Source of the DNA: Ruminococcus sp. AF46-10NS
GTDB taxonomy: Bacteria; Bacillota; Clostridia; Lachnospirales; Lachnospiraceae
NCBI RefSeq assembly: GCF_003474435.1
Contig: NZ_QRNF01000002.1
Coordinates: 95,358 to 159,357 of the forward strand
Direction: 5' to 3'
DNA: 64,000 nt
Below are positions 9,284 through 18,326 of the stretch, one piece after another. A program made the translations under genes and the position numbers. The notes beneath the pieces are model-generated. The model made no database searches. It saw nothing but the letters and a program-made list of their open reading frames with translations, and was not told where the DNA came from. Within the stretch, counting starts at the first letter, position 1, and every line of letters begins with the position of its first letter.

Positions 9284-9379
9284 TTTTACTTCCTCCTTGT
9301 TACCGTTCCGTCTCGAAAAGAAACTTCAGTAATACAACACATACACTGAAACTTTCTTACGGATACAATACGGTGATGG

Positions 9380-9442
9380 AAAACGGATATTTTTTATCCG
9401 TTTTACTTAAATGCAGACCGGATATTTTTAAATGATCCGGTC
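9380..9442 (-). terminator. Tandem hairpins downstream of coaBC
   Basis: Two hairpins follow the coaBC stop: GACCGGAT/ATCCGGTC (9416-9442) and a 10-base stem AAAACGGATA/TATCCGTTTT (9380-9404) with a 5-base loop and its own T-run. They probably end the coaBC transcript ahead of panT. Confidence 0.6.
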
Positions 9443-9463
9443 ATTTCCATGCTGCGATCCCGC

Positions 9464-10657
9464 TTATTTCATAAGTGAGATAATCTTATCCAGGATCTTC
9501 AACGCTGCATCCTCCTTGCTCATAAGCGGGAGTGACACTTCCTCATCCTGTGTAATCAGAGTCAGAACATTGGTATCGCCCTGGAATCCTGCGCCTTCTA
9601 CTTTCAAGTTGTTGGCTGCCACCATATCCAGGTTCTTTTTCTCAAGTTTAGCTCTGGAATTACCGATCATATCTTTCGTTTCCATGGAAAATCCGCAGAG
9701 GAACTGGCCGTTCTTCTTATGCTGGCCAAGATATTTCAAAATATCATCTGTCCTCTCAAGTTCTATGGAAACCTGATCATCTTTTTTCTTAACTTTATCC
9801 TCGCTGACCTGCTTCGGGCGGTAATCAGCCACTGCCGCAGCCTTGATGATAATATCCTGCTGGTCACTTACTCCTGTCACTGCTTCAAACATATCCCTGG
9901 CTGATGTCACAGGAACTACTTTCACAAAAAGCGGTGGCTCAATTGCAGTAGGTCCGCTTACCAGCGTGACCTCCGCACCGCGAAGCATCGCCATCTTTGC
10001 GATAGCATAGCCCATTTTTCCGGAGGAATGGTTTGTCAGGCACCGGACAGGATCAATAGCCTCCTGCGTAGGACCTGCTGTGACGAGGATTTTTTTGCCG
10101 GAAAGATCTTTCTCAAAGGCTACTTCCCTCAGAATATATTCCAGCAGTGTCTCCGGCTCCGGCATCTTACCTGCACCTGTATCTCCGCAGGCAAGATATC
10201 CGCTGGCCGGTGTGATCACCTCATATCCGTAATGCTGCAGCTTCTTAATGTTATCCTGCACAATGGGGTTTTCGTACATGGCAGTGTTCATAGCCGGTGC
10301 AAAAATCTTCCGGCATCTGCATGCCATAACAGTTGTTGTAAGCATATCATCAGCAAGGCCATTGGCGATCTTTCCAATTACATTGGCACTTGCAGGTGCG
10401 ATCATCACAACATCTGCTTTCTTCGCAATGGAAACATGCTCTACCTGAAACTGAAAATTCCGGTCAAACGTATCTACCAGACATTTATTGCCGGTAAGTG
10501 TTTCAAAAGTGATCGGATTGATAAAATTCGTGGCATTCTCTGTCATCAGCACATGGACATCTGCATGAAGCTTCTGAAGTGCGCTGGCCAGATATGCGAT
10601 CTTGTATGCAGCGATACTTCCTGTGATTCCAAGAAGCACTGTTTTCCCTTTCAGCAT
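9464..10657 (-). CDS. coaBC: Phosphopantothenoylcysteine decarboxylase / phosphopantothenate-cysteine ligase
   Basis: The 397-residue bifunctional enzyme carries out two successive steps of coenzyme A synthesis. The N-terminal flavoprotein CoaC half (about residues 1-185) has GITGSIAAYK, the catalytic His in the VEHVSIAK region and the PAMNTAMYENP loop. The C-terminal CoaB half starts near 190 with VTAGPTQEAIDPVR and includes NHSSGKMGYAIA. The length matches the fused family. The upstream cyclophilin gene ends only 14 bases away. coaX and panT lie downstream on the same strand. Confidence 0.95.
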   Translation of the reverse strand: MLKGKTVLLGITGSIAAYKIAYLASALQKLHADVHVLMTENATNFINPITFETLTGNKCLVDTFDRNFQFQVEHVSIAKKADVVMIAPASANVIGKIANGLADDMLTTTVMACRCRKIFAPAMNTAMYENPIVQDNIKKLQHYGYEVITPASGYLACGDTGAGKMPEPETLLEYILREVAFEKDLSGKKILVTAGPTQEAIDPVRCLTNHSSGKMGYAIAKMAMLRGAEVTLVSGPTAIEPPLFVKVVPVTSARDMFEAVTGVSDQQDIIIKAAAVADYRPKQVSEDKVKKKDDQVSIELERTDDILKYLGQHKKNGQFLCGFSMETKDMIGNSRAKLEKKNLDMVAANNLKVEGAGFQGDTNVLTLITQDEEVSLPLMSKEDAALKILDKIISLMK

Positions 10658-10671
10658 CCTTCTTCCTCCTG

Positions 10672-11496
10672 TCAGTCAACCATGCGGATACTTTCGATCA
10701 CCGGCTGCTGATCATCTGCTATACTTCCGTTGCTGTCTGTCGGTTTTGCATCCTTGCTGATCCTATCCACAACATCCATTCCTGAAGTTACATGCCCAAA
10801 TGCTGCATAATCTCCATCCAGATATGTTGAATCAGACTGCACGATAAAAAACTGTGAACTTGCACTGTCTGGATCTGAGCCACGGGCCATGGAAATAGTT
10901 CCACGAACATGGGAAATATCATTCTTTACACCATTATTGGTAAACTCTCCCTTGATATCCTCGTTGGCTCCGCCTGTTCCGTCACCATTCGGATCACCGC
11001 CCTGGATCATAAACCCATCGATAATACGGTGGAAAGTCAGTCCGTCATAAAAATTATCCTGTATCAGTTTCACAAAATTGGTAACTGTGATCGGGGCTGT
11101 ATCTGCATCCAGTTCCACATCAATCTCTCCGTAATCCTTCACCTTGATTTCCGCATGATGTGTTCCTGTAAGCTGACTGCTGGTATCGATCACAGTGGTT
11201 CCTGCCATGGCTGCATCCTCGGAACCATCAGAGAAATCGCTGGAAAAGTCCTGACTGTCTTCACTGTCGTCCTGTACTGAATCTGTAAATCCAGCTTCTT
11301 TTGCATCTTCCTCAGATGCCACATCAGAACCTGGCGCATCTTCCAGACCTTTCTGACCCTCTGATGTATCCTCATCCGACTTCTCTTCTTTCTGATCCGA
11401 TGATTTATCTGATGAATTCTCTGTACTTCCGCATCCTGCCAGCATTCCTGCAGTCAGAACTGTAGCAAATAATACGGATAAAACCTTGCGTTTCAT
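10672..11496 (-). CDS. Lipoprotein cyclophilin-type peptidyl-prolyl isomerase
   Basis: The protein has a lipoprotein signal peptide with lipobox LAGC, an acidic Ser/Asp/Glu-rich linker of about 90 residues, and a C-terminal cyclophilin domain (FHRIIDGFMIQGGDP, the ISMARG segment, SSQFFIV). It should sit on the outer face of the membrane and help fold secreted proteins. The frame extends upstream to 11541, but an AAGGAGG site places the start at the ATG at 11496, 9 bases away, where the signal peptide begins. The mature enzyme lies 14 bases ahead of coaBC. The two genes are not functionally related in any obvious way. Confidence 0.9.
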   Translation of the reverse strand: MKRKVLSVLFATVLTAGMLAGCGSTENSSDKSSDQKEEKSDEDTSEGQKGLEDAPGSDVASEEDAKEAGFTDSVQDDSEDSQDFSSDFSDGSEDAAMAGTTVIDTSSQLTGTHHAEIKVKDYGEIDVELDADTAPITVTNFVKLIQDNFYDGLTFHRIIDGFMIQGGDPNGDGTGGANEDIKGEFTNNGVKNDISHVRGTISMARGSDPDSASSQFFIVQSDSTYLDGDYAAFGHVTSGMDVVDRISKDAKPTDSNGSIADDQQPVIESIRMVD

Positions 11497-11730
11497 TATC
11501 ATAGTCCTCCTTATCAGATCCTGAAAAAGCATTCCTTCCATGTTTTTTCAGATGAGTTTTTTAACTCTCCCCCTGTAAGCTTTCCTCAGTTTAACATTAT
11601 CTTTTCACAAAGTCAACTTTGCAGAAGCGTTCTTGTTTTATCTTGTATCTCCCTCACTTCTCTGCTAAAATAATCCATGGAGCTATATAATACTTCCAAC
11701 TCCGGTTATATCAGAAAGCGAGGAACCCAA

Positions 11731-12210
11731 ATGGAAAAAATTACAAGTTTTACCATAGACCACATTAAGCTTCAGCCAGGTGTCTATGTTTCACGTAAAG
11801 ATCCGGTAGGTGATCAGGTCATCACAACTTTTGATATCCGCATGACCTCCCCCAATGAAGAGCCTGTTATGAATACAGCAGAACTCCATGCCATGGAGCA
11901 TCTTGCCGCTACTTTTCTCCGAAACCATAAAGAATTCGGACCAAAAGTTATCTACTGGGGTCCTATGGGATGCCGTACAGGCAACTATCTTCTCCTCAAC
12001 GGCGATTATGAATCCAGGGATATTGTTCCTCTTATGATCGAAATGTTTGAATTTATCCGTGATTTTGAGGGAGAGATTCCGGGCGCATCTGCGAAAGACT
12101 GTGGCAACTATCTGGATATGAATCTGGGTATGGCTAAATATCTGGCCAAAAAATTTCTGGATGAAGTTCTCTATGATATCAAACCAGACCGCCTTGTATA
12201 TCCAGAATAA
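11731..12210 (+). CDS. luxS: S-ribosylhomocysteine lyase
   Basis: LuxS cleaves S-ribosylhomocysteine to homocysteine and DPD, the precursor of autoinducer-2, in the activated methyl cycle. The metal-binding HAMEH motif and the catalytic Cys in GPMGCRTG are intact. I start at the ATG at 11731 (159 residues), which has GAGGA six bases upstream and matches the family length. The frame opens earlier at 11677. The gene is monocistronic, diverges from the cyclophilin gene and ends at a strong 18-base hairpin. Confidence 0.95.
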   Translation: MEKITSFTIDHIKLQPGVYVSRKDPVGDQVITTFDIRMTSPNEEPVMNTAELHAMEHLAATFLRNHKEFGPKVIYWGPMGCRTGNYLLLNGDYESRDIVPLMIEMFEFIRDFEGEIPGASAKDCGNYLDMNLGMAKYLAKKFLDEVLYDIKPDRLVYPE

Positions 12211-12236
12211 AACGAATTTCATCTAACACTGAACAT

Positions 12237-12305
12237 AACAATAAAGAACCCTGTATCCTGCAGCATTTTTAAATTTAACTGCGGATAACAGGGTTCTTTA
12301 TTGTT
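12237..12305. terminator. Strong bidirectional terminator after luxS
   Basis: A perfect 18-base inverted repeat (12237-12254 with 12288-12305, including AAAGAACCCTGT) with A- and T-rich ends sits between the convergent luxS and SH3 lipoprotein genes. It should end both transcripts. Confidence 0.9.
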
Positions 12306-12316
12306 TTAATTAAGCA

Positions 12317-12832
12317 TTACTGTGCCTGAGCAGCATCTGCTCCCGTATCAGCAGCTGCTGCATCTGCAGTTGTGTCTGCAGCCGTGGCTCCTACAGGAGG
12401 CGTTGTACTCACATAATCGCCGGATGCATAACAGGTCTGGCCATTATAATCCACACGGATCCAGCCGTTGGCACATACACCTGTGCACTTAAGGGCATCT
12501 CCGGAAAGTACTCCTGCAACAAATTCCGCATCCGCACTGGCATCAGAACGTAAATTCACGCCCTCTACAGCATAATAGGTCTCTTCTTTCACTTCCACCG
12601 TGATGCCGCTTGGTGTCTGCTCTGTTGCTGTTGTTGAATCTGCAGCTGCTGATTCTGTGGCAGCATCAGCCTGTGGCTCGGGTGTTGCAGTTGGTTCCGG
12701 TGCTTCTGTAGGCTCTGGTGTAGGTGTTGCATCTACAACTGTTACTACTGCATCTGTTCCTTCTGTATACCCACATCCCTGTGCCATAAAAGCTGCACCT
12801 AATACCAAAGCTAAAATACATTTTTTCTTCAT
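12317..12832 (-). CDS. SH3-domain lipoprotein
   Basis: The 171-residue protein has a lipoprotein signal peptide (lipobox-like MAQGC at about residues 16-20), a Pro/Thr/Glu-rich spacer (about 35-55) and a bacterial SH3 domain (about 86-142, with GVNLRSDASADA and WIRVDYNGQTCYA). An Ala/Thr/Asp-rich tail follows. Such domains usually bind cell-wall peptides, so a role at the envelope is likely but unproven. The composition is low in complexity at both ends. A similar SH3 domain occurs in the protein at 51628-52548. Confidence 0.8.
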   Translation of the reverse strand: MKKKCILALVLGAAFMAQGCGYTEGTDAVVTVVDATPTPEPTEAPEPTATPEPQADAATESAAADSTTATEQTPSGITVEVKEETYYAVEGVNLRSDASADAEFVAGVLSGDALKCTGVCANGWIRVDYNGQTCYASGDYVSTTPPVGATAADTTADAAAADTGADAAQAQ

Positions 12833-13014
12833 TGTCTATGGTTCCTCCTTATACGCCGGCACAAAAAACCAATATCCGGCAATTCGTCCAATAACCTTAT
12901 CCCTAAATATACATGATTATGGCATATTATGCAAGTCGTTTCCTGCTTTGCTGTTCAATACATTTCCTGTGTATTTCAAAGATGCGGAACTGTACATGGA
13001 CATATCTCTTTCTG

Positions 13015-14034
13015 CTATTCCTGCTCGGGATTTACTGGTTCAAACAATACTCTTACCGTACCTCCGCAGATCATTCCCAGTTCTCCAATACCCTGGCCAA
13101 GTTCGTAGATATGTGTTTCCACTTCTTTGACATTTACTGCATACTTACCAGCTTCAAACTCAACTTTTCCACCTCCGATACTTCCGACGGTCCTGCCATC
13201 ACGGAATACAAACATCTTGCTTCCTGTACCTCTTGGGGACGACCCTTTTTTCTCAATGATCGTAACCATCGTTCCCGGAACAGCGCAGCGTATGGCTGCC
13301 TCTACATCCTCATCGCAGTAAGTTCGGAAATGTCTGTTTTTTTCCTGAACGATCTCTGCCATAATACTGACGGCGATCTCAGCCGGCATCTGTCCTCCGA
13401 TAGGCAGGCCGATCGGTGCATGAATCTGATCCAGCTGCTCCTGGGTGAAGCCTTCTGCCAGAAGCTTTTCCCGGGTGATCCTCACTTTTGTCTTGCTTCC
13501 GATCATTCCGAAATAGGCAAAAGGCCGCTTCAGGATCTGCCTCGCACAGGCAGAGTCTCCCATATGACCTCTTGTTACAACCACATAATAAGCGTTCTGA
13601 TAGGACGGGATTTTTTCGGAAAGAGTCTCAAAATCGCCTGTGATCCTCTCATCTGCCTCTGGAAAACGCTCTTTTGTAACAAAATCTGCCCTGTCATCCA
13701 TCACAGTTATATGAAATCCAAGAAGCCGTCCGATTTCTGCAACCGGCTGGGATACATGACCTCCGCCGAGGATGATCAGACGGGGATTTTTTTCATAGGT
13801 TTCCACAAAAATCTCCTGTTCTCCTGCTTTCATAACTCCTGTTCCTGCTGCCTGGGATACTGCATTTTTCAATATTGTTTTTTCATTTTGCAGCAACGCA
13901 TTTTCGGAAGTGCCGGAACATTCAAAGTAATCTTCCTCTGCAAGATATTTAAGGCCTGCATTCTCTCCATTCAAAAGGATTCCTGTTTTTACGCGGCCGT
14001 TTTTTTCTACAATATCATAAATCTTCTGATACAT
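13015..14034 (-). CDS. XdhC/CoxI-family molybdenum hydroxylase accessory protein
   Basis: XdhC proteins carry and help insert the sulfurated or selenated molybdenum cofactor into hydroxylases of the xanthine dehydrogenase family. Here the Rossmann half comes first (about residues 84-210, LIILGGGHVSQP, VTRGHMGD) and the CoxI-type half last (about 250-335, KKGSSPRGTGSKM, GSIGGGKVE). That is the reverse of the common XdhC order. The neighbour at 14092 is an EF2568-type enzyme from the same selenium-molybdenum system. The length of 339 residues is consistent with both domains being complete. Confidence 0.85.
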   Translation of the reverse strand: MYQKIYDIVEKNGRVKTGILLNGENAGLKYLAEEDYFECSGTSENALLQNEKTILKNAVSQAAGTGVMKAGEQEIFVETYEKNPRLIILGGGHVSQPVAEIGRLLGFHITVMDDRADFVTKERFPEADERITGDFETLSEKIPSYQNAYYVVVTRGHMGDSACARQILKRPFAYFGMIGSKTKVRITREKLLAEGFTQEQLDQIHAPIGLPIGGQMPAEIAVSIMAEIVQEKNRHFRTYCDEDVEAAIRCAVPGTMVTIIEKKGSSPRGTGSKMFVFRDGRTVGSIGGGKVEFEAGKYAVNVKEVETHIYELGQGIGELGMICGGTVRVLFEPVNPEQE

Positions 14035-14091
14035 CTCTTACGTCCTCTCTTTTCAGCAATCTTGTTTCTGCCGCAGCTTTCCCTTACCCGT

Positions 14092-15240
14092 TTACTCTTC
14101 TTCCGCAATCTCTTTCACAGCTCTGGAAGCTTCATCCACCTCTTCTTCTGTATTAAAATAGGAAAAGCTGAACCTCACAGCTCCTGTTTTCTCCGTTCCA
14201 AGAGCCCGGTGCATCAATGGCGCGCAATGACCGCCGGATCTTGTGCTGATACCGTATTCTTCATCAAGGATCATACTCACTTCAGAAGATCCCATATCCT
14301 CGATATTAAGCGTTACGACTGGAGAACGGTCTTTCTGTGAAAAATCTCCGTACACCGTCACCCCTGAAATATCTTTTACCTGATCATAAAACTGCTGCAT
14401 CAGCCTTTGTTCTCTCTGCCTGATCCGGTCAGTTCCTGTTTCTTCGATCCAGCCCAGTGCTGCCCGAAGACCTGCGATCCCGTGACTGTTTAATGTACCC
14501 GCCTCCAGTGTTTCCGGCATATCTGACGGATGTTCTTTCTGAAAAGTCAAAATTCCGCTTCCACCTACTTTCAAAGGTTCCACCCTCACACCCGGGCGTA
14601 CGCAGATCACACCTGTTCCCTGAGGCCCCATCAGCCCTTTATGTCCGGAAAAACATAAGATATCAATCTGATCTCTTTTCATGGAAATCGGAAAAACTCC
14701 TGCTGTCTGCGCAGCATCTACAATAAAAAGCAGCTTGTGCCGCTTCGCGATCTCACCAATGGCATGGATATCATTCCTGTTTCCTGTAAGATTGGATGCA
14801 TGTGTGCATACGATCACTTTTGTTTCCGGACGTATGGCTGTTTCCAGATCCGTAAGAGAAATCCTCCCTTTCCTGTCGGCCGGAAGAATAGTCAGTTTCA
14901 TGCCCCTTTTTTCCAGTGCATAAAGTGGCCGGAGCACACTGTTGTGATCCATTTCTGTTGCAATGGCATGAATGTTCTCCCGCTCCGGGTGTATGATCCC
15001 GAACAATGCTGTATTCAGTGCTTCCGTGGCATTACCGGTAAAAGCCACACATTCCGGTCCATCCGCTTCAAACATCCTGGCGATCCTGTATCTTGTATCA
15101 AAAATAAGGCGTGATGCTTCCATAGCTTCCCCGCTGCTTCCTCTTCCGCTGTTTCCTGCCTGATGCATGGCCTTAAGCACAGCCTCGAACACACATTCCG
15201 GTTTGTGAAAGCTTGTGGAGGCATTATCCAGATAAATCAT
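14092..15240 (-). CDS. Cysteine desulfurase-like aminotransferase (EF2568 type)
   Basis: The 382-residue class V aminotransferase has the N-terminal YLDNASTSFHKP, the PLP-lysine segment SGHKGLMGPQG near residue 200 and the catalytic-loop Cys in RSGGHCAP near 340. The sequence matches the EF2568 branch of cysteine desulfurase-like proteins, known to travel with selenium-dependent molybdenum hydroxylase genes. It probably delivers sulfur or selenium for the cofactor. About 57 bases separate it from the XdhC gene downstream. A general NifS role in iron-sulfur assembly is less likely given this context. Confidence 0.85.
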   Translation of the reverse strand: MIYLDNASTSFHKPECVFEAVLKAMHQAGNSGRGSSGEAMEASRLIFDTRYRIARMFEADGPECVAFTGNATEALNTALFGIIHPERENIHAIATEMDHNSVLRPLYALEKRGMKLTILPADRKGRISLTDLETAIRPETKVIVCTHASNLTGNRNDIHAIGEIAKRHKLLFIVDAAQTAGVFPISMKRDQIDILCFSGHKGLMGPQGTGVICVRPGVRVEPLKVGGSGILTFQKEHPSDMPETLEAGTLNSHGIAGLRAALGWIEETGTDRIRQREQRLMQQFYDQVKDISGVTVYGDFSQKDRSPVVTLNIEDMGSSEVSMILDEEYGISTRSGGHCAPLMHRALGTEKTGAVRFSFSYFNTEEEVDEASRAVKEIAEEE

Positions 15241-15323
15241 GTCAAATCTCTCCTTGTGCTTTTTATAAAAAAATCATATAATTGGTTTTGGCTTTATTTT
15301 ATACCATCAGAGGGGGTTTTCCA

Positions 15324-16543
15324 ATGAAAAAAACATCTTTTTTCAAAAGCCTGCCATTTAAACTTCTGATTGCTGTATTCCTGGGCATCATTGCCGGTCT
15401 GATTCTGAATCAGTACAGCACAAATGGAATTTCCATGGCAGTTCTTAATATTGTTGTCACTGTCAAATATATCCTTGGTCAGATCATCACGTTCTGCGTG
15501 CCGCTGATCATTCTTGGTTTTATCGCACCGTCAATCACAAAGCTTGGAAAAAATGCTTCCGTTATGCTTGGAGTTGCTGTTGTTCTGGCATATGGTTCTT
15601 CTGTCGGCGCAGCATTTTTTTCCACTGCATCCGGATTTTTTATTATCCCGCATCTTTCTATTCATTCCTATACAGCTGGCCTGAAACAGCTGCCGGAAGT
15701 GATCTTTGAGCTGGAGATCCCGCAGATCATGTCTGTTATGAGTGCCCTTGTTTTTCCGTAATGACCGGTCTGGCTGCTGCCTGGACACAGGCCCGACTGA
15801 TCACTGGAATTCTGGATGAATTCCAGAAGATCGTCCTTTCCCTTGTGGCAAGGATCATCATTCCTGTGCTTCCTTTGTTTATCGGTTCCACATTCTGCGG
15901 ACTGTCTTATGAAGGAACTATTACCAGACAACTTCCTGTTTTTCTGAAGATTATTGTTTTGGTACTGATAGGACATTTTATCTGGATGGCATTTTTATAT
16001 ATCCTTGCAGGAATCTATTCCCATGAAAATCCGCTGGAGGTCCTCCGACATTATGTTCCTGCTTATCTTACAGCAGTAGGAACCATGTCCTCAGCAGCTA
16101 CCCTGCCCGTAGCTCTCCGGTGCGCATCCAAAGCAAAGCCTCTCAGAAAAGATCTGGTGAACTTCGGTATCCCTCTTTTTGCCAACATCCATCTCTGTGG
16201 CTCTGTGCTGACAGAAGTTTTCTTCTGTATGGCGGTTTCCAAGATCCTGTACGGTTCTGTTCCTGCAATGGGAACTATGGTTCTTTTCTGTCTGCTCCTT
16301 GGTATTTTTGCCATTGGTGCTCCTGGCGTTCCCGGAGGAACGGTTATGGCTTCTCTTGGCATTATCACAGGTATCCTGAAATTTGACAGTTCCGGTACAG
16401 CTTTAATGCTGACTATCTTTGCTCTGCAGGACAGCTTCGGAACTGCTTGCAACGTTACCGGTGACGGTGCGCTGACACTGATGCTTACCGGATATGCCAA
16501 ACGTCATCATATTGAAGAGCAGACTATTGATATTGATCTGTAA
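15324..16543 (+). CDS. Dicarboxylate/amino acid:cation symporter, frameshifted
   Basis: The protein is a DAACS/SLC1-type symporter with about eight membrane segments that imports dicarboxylates or amino acids with Na+ or H+. The first 146 residues end at a TAA just after a run of five T (15751-15755). Adding one T gives ALVFSVMTGLAAAW and joins the second part, which contains GAPGVPGGTVMAS and the conserved TACNVTGDG motif near the C-terminus. The start at 15324 follows an AGAGGGGG site. The break is in a homopolymer, so a sequencing error or a slippage mutation are both possible. The substrate is not assignable. Confidence 0.85.
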
Positions 16544-16607
16544 AACCAGCACCATAGCATAGATACAATGCTGTGGCGCCAGATGATATGTATTCTGCTT
16601 ATCATAC

Positions 16608-16672
16608 AGATAAGTCCCCGCCTAACTGATCATTGCTTCTTGCAATTGCAACAGTTAAGTGGGGACTTATCT
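16608..16672. repeat. Long inverted repeat after the symporter gene
   Basis: AGATAAGTCCCC (16608-16619) pairs with GGGGACTTATCT (16661-16672), and TAACTG/CAGTTA extends the stem inside. It lies between the convergent symporter and yedF genes and may be a terminator for either, although no clear T-run follows on the plus strand. Confidence 0.6.
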
Positions 16673-16741
16673 ACTTTGGTCAGATAACCACTCTGACTTC
16701 CTTTATGCATTTACAGGATTCCTTGTGGAACCGGTTTTTAT

Positions 16742-17353
16742 TTACGGACGGATCACTTTGGATGCATTGGTAAGTTTCTCGGCAATGGTATACATATTGG
16801 TAACAGTTCCTACCACCGGTTCACCCAGATCATAAAAGTTTACGCAGGTTCCGCATGTAAGGATCTCTGTTCCCTGCTCCTGCAGTGTACGAAGGTCTTC
16901 GATACATGGAGAATCTTTCGCAGTAAGCCTGGCACCGCCATTATAAAACAGTATTACAGCCGGCGGTGTCTCAAGCTGTGTCAGAGCATAAACAAAACCT
17001 TTGATCAGGATCTCGCCAAGTTCCGGATCACCATCACCCATTTTATCAGAAGTAAAACATACTGTATAGTCTCCCTGCGGCGACGCCGGTGTGCAGACAA
17101 TCTCAGGCTCTGCCTCACTCCTTGCCTGTTTATCAGATTTTACTACCATACGGATCTCATAACCATCCGCTGTTTTCTTTGATACAAAACTGCATCCTGT
17201 ACTTCCTGCAAGTCTGCTTAAATTGTTTACTGCAGTCTCATTATCTACCAGGATCTGGATCTCATCTCCCTGCTCTGCCTGATCCAGTACCTTCTTTGTC
17301 ATAACTACAGGAACCGGGCACTGTTTTCCAATAGCATCTACTGTGTGTTTCAT
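16742..17353 (-). CDS. yedF: Selenium metabolism protein YedF
   Basis: The 203-residue protein joins a TusA/SirA-like N-terminal domain (about residues 1-70, with GKQCPVPVVMTKK) to a DsrE-like C-terminal domain (about 95-200, with TCGTCVNFYDL). This two-domain form belongs to the YedF family linked to selenium use and to selenium-dependent molybdenum hydroxylases. It is thought to handle activated selenium or sulfur through its cysteines. It is preceded by a small Cys-rich gene (gap 19 bases) and a small alarmone synthetase. The selD gene, its usual companion, is not in this window. Confidence 0.88.
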   Translation of the reverse strand: MKHTVDAIGKQCPVPVVMTKKVLDQAEQGDEIQILVDNETAVNNLSRLAGSTGCSFVSKKTADGYEIRMVVKSDKQARSEAEPEIVCTPASPQGDYTVCFTSDKMGDGDPELGEILIKGFVYALTQLETPPAVILFYNGGARLTAKDSPCIEDLRTLQEQGTEILTCGTCVNFYDLGEPVVGTVTNMYTIAEKLTNASKVIRP

Positions 17354-17372
17354 GGCGTTTTCTCCTTTACGT

Positions 17373-17564
17373 TCATTTTTTCTTCAGTTCATGAGCCTGT
17401 TTGAAGATCTCACAGGCTCCTGTGTTTACACATCTTTCATGGGCACAGTCCATAAAAGTAAGCTCCCTGTTTCCATCTTCCTGCACTGTATATTCGCAGC
17501 ATACGGTTTCTCCGTTATTCATTGTCCGGCAGAAACCTGCTATAAATTCCTCTTCTATTTCCAT
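17373..17564 (-). CDS. Small cysteine-rich protein next to yedF
   Basis: I do not recognise this 63-residue protein. It contains six cysteines (positions 12, 22, 23, 40, 45 and 51) and a basic C-terminus (HELKKK). It has no signal peptide or membrane segment. A GGAGGAAAG site lies directly upstream of the ATG, so it is very probably translated. Its start overlaps the end of the alarmone synthetase gene by 10 bases and yedF follows 19 bases later. A metal, sulfur or selenium handling role is a guess from context. Confidence 0.7.
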   Translation of the reverse strand: MEIEEEFIAGFCRTMNNGETVCCEYTVQEDGNRELTFMDCAHERCVNTGACEIFKQAHELKKK

Positions 17565-18211
17565 TTTCTTTCCTCCACCGGAGAATCAACTACTTCAGAA
17601 GGTATGATCTCCTCCAGCATTCCTGTTTCATTATATGCCTCAAACTGCTCCTCGATCTTCCCGAGAATATCCGCATACTGGCAAAAGGCATCTGACAGTT
17701 CTTCCCTGTGTTCCGGAAGTTTTTTATAACAGACTCTGTGCTCCATACTGGCCCAGAGATCCATGGTCATAGTACGAAGCTGAATCTCTACGGGAAAATA
17801 TTCCATGGTATCCAGATAATATACCGGAACAGCTATGATCACATGAAAACTCCGGTATCCGTTGGACTTGGGATTCTTAATGTAATCTTTTTCCCTGATA
17901 AAGATCAGCTCGCTCTGTCTTTTCAGTGCGTTTACAAGGTTATAAATATCATCTATAAAATAGCAGATCACACGGATCCCGGCAATATCCCGGAGATAAT
18001 CCTTGGCGTTCTGTACACTGTCTGAATGTCCCAACTTTTCCAGCTTCTTCTCAATACTCTTCTTGGCCTTGATCCTCTCCTGGATATTGTGGATCGGAGA
18101 TACGGAAGATTTCTGATATAAACTTCCGTTGAGCACCTCAAGCTTGGCCCGCATGATCTGGCAGGCATTCTGGTATGGCTGGATACAATCATAATATTGT
18201 TCGTTTGTCAT
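17555..18211 (-). CDS. Small alarmone (p)ppGpp synthetase (RelQ/YjbM-like)
   Basis: The 218-residue protein contains only the RelA/SpoT synthetase domain, with DIAGIRVICYF near residue 75, KNPKSNGYRSFHV near 113 and EIQLRTMTMDLWASMEH near 143. It lacks the HD hydrolase and regulatory domains of long Rel proteins. It transfers pyrophosphate from ATP to GDP or GTP to make the stringent-response alarmone. The length fits RelQ/YjbM. It is the first gene of a short operon with the Cys-rich protein and yedF. Confidence 0.9.
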   Translation of the reverse strand: MTNEQYYDCIQPYQNACQIMRAKLEVLNGSLYQKSSVSPIHNIQERIKAKKSIEKKLEKLGHSDSVQNAKDYLRDIAGIRVICYFIDDIYNLVNALKRQSELIFIREKDYIKNPKSNGYRSFHVIIAVPVYYLDTMEYFPVEIQLRTMTMDLWASMEHRVCYKKLPEHREELSDAFCQYADILGKIEEQFEAYNETGMLEEIIPSEVVDSPVEERKWK

Positions 18212-18326
18212 GAAAACCCCTCTTTCTCATTTGCTCACCATAGTCTATATTATACAAAATAAATGTGAGCAATCTGTAGTATTTTTCTAAGATTTTCCTG
18301 ACTGATTTATGAAATTTTTATAAAAC

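Noticed and set aside
12913-14340. A 475-residue open frame on the plus strand
   Set aside because: It runs antisense through the XdhC gene, has a Cys/His/Phe/Leu-rich composition and no domain.
18230-18270. Promoter of the alarmone synthetase gene (TATAAT on the minus strand)
   Set aside because: The -10 is good but no -35 at proper spacing was found, so I do not list it as a feature.
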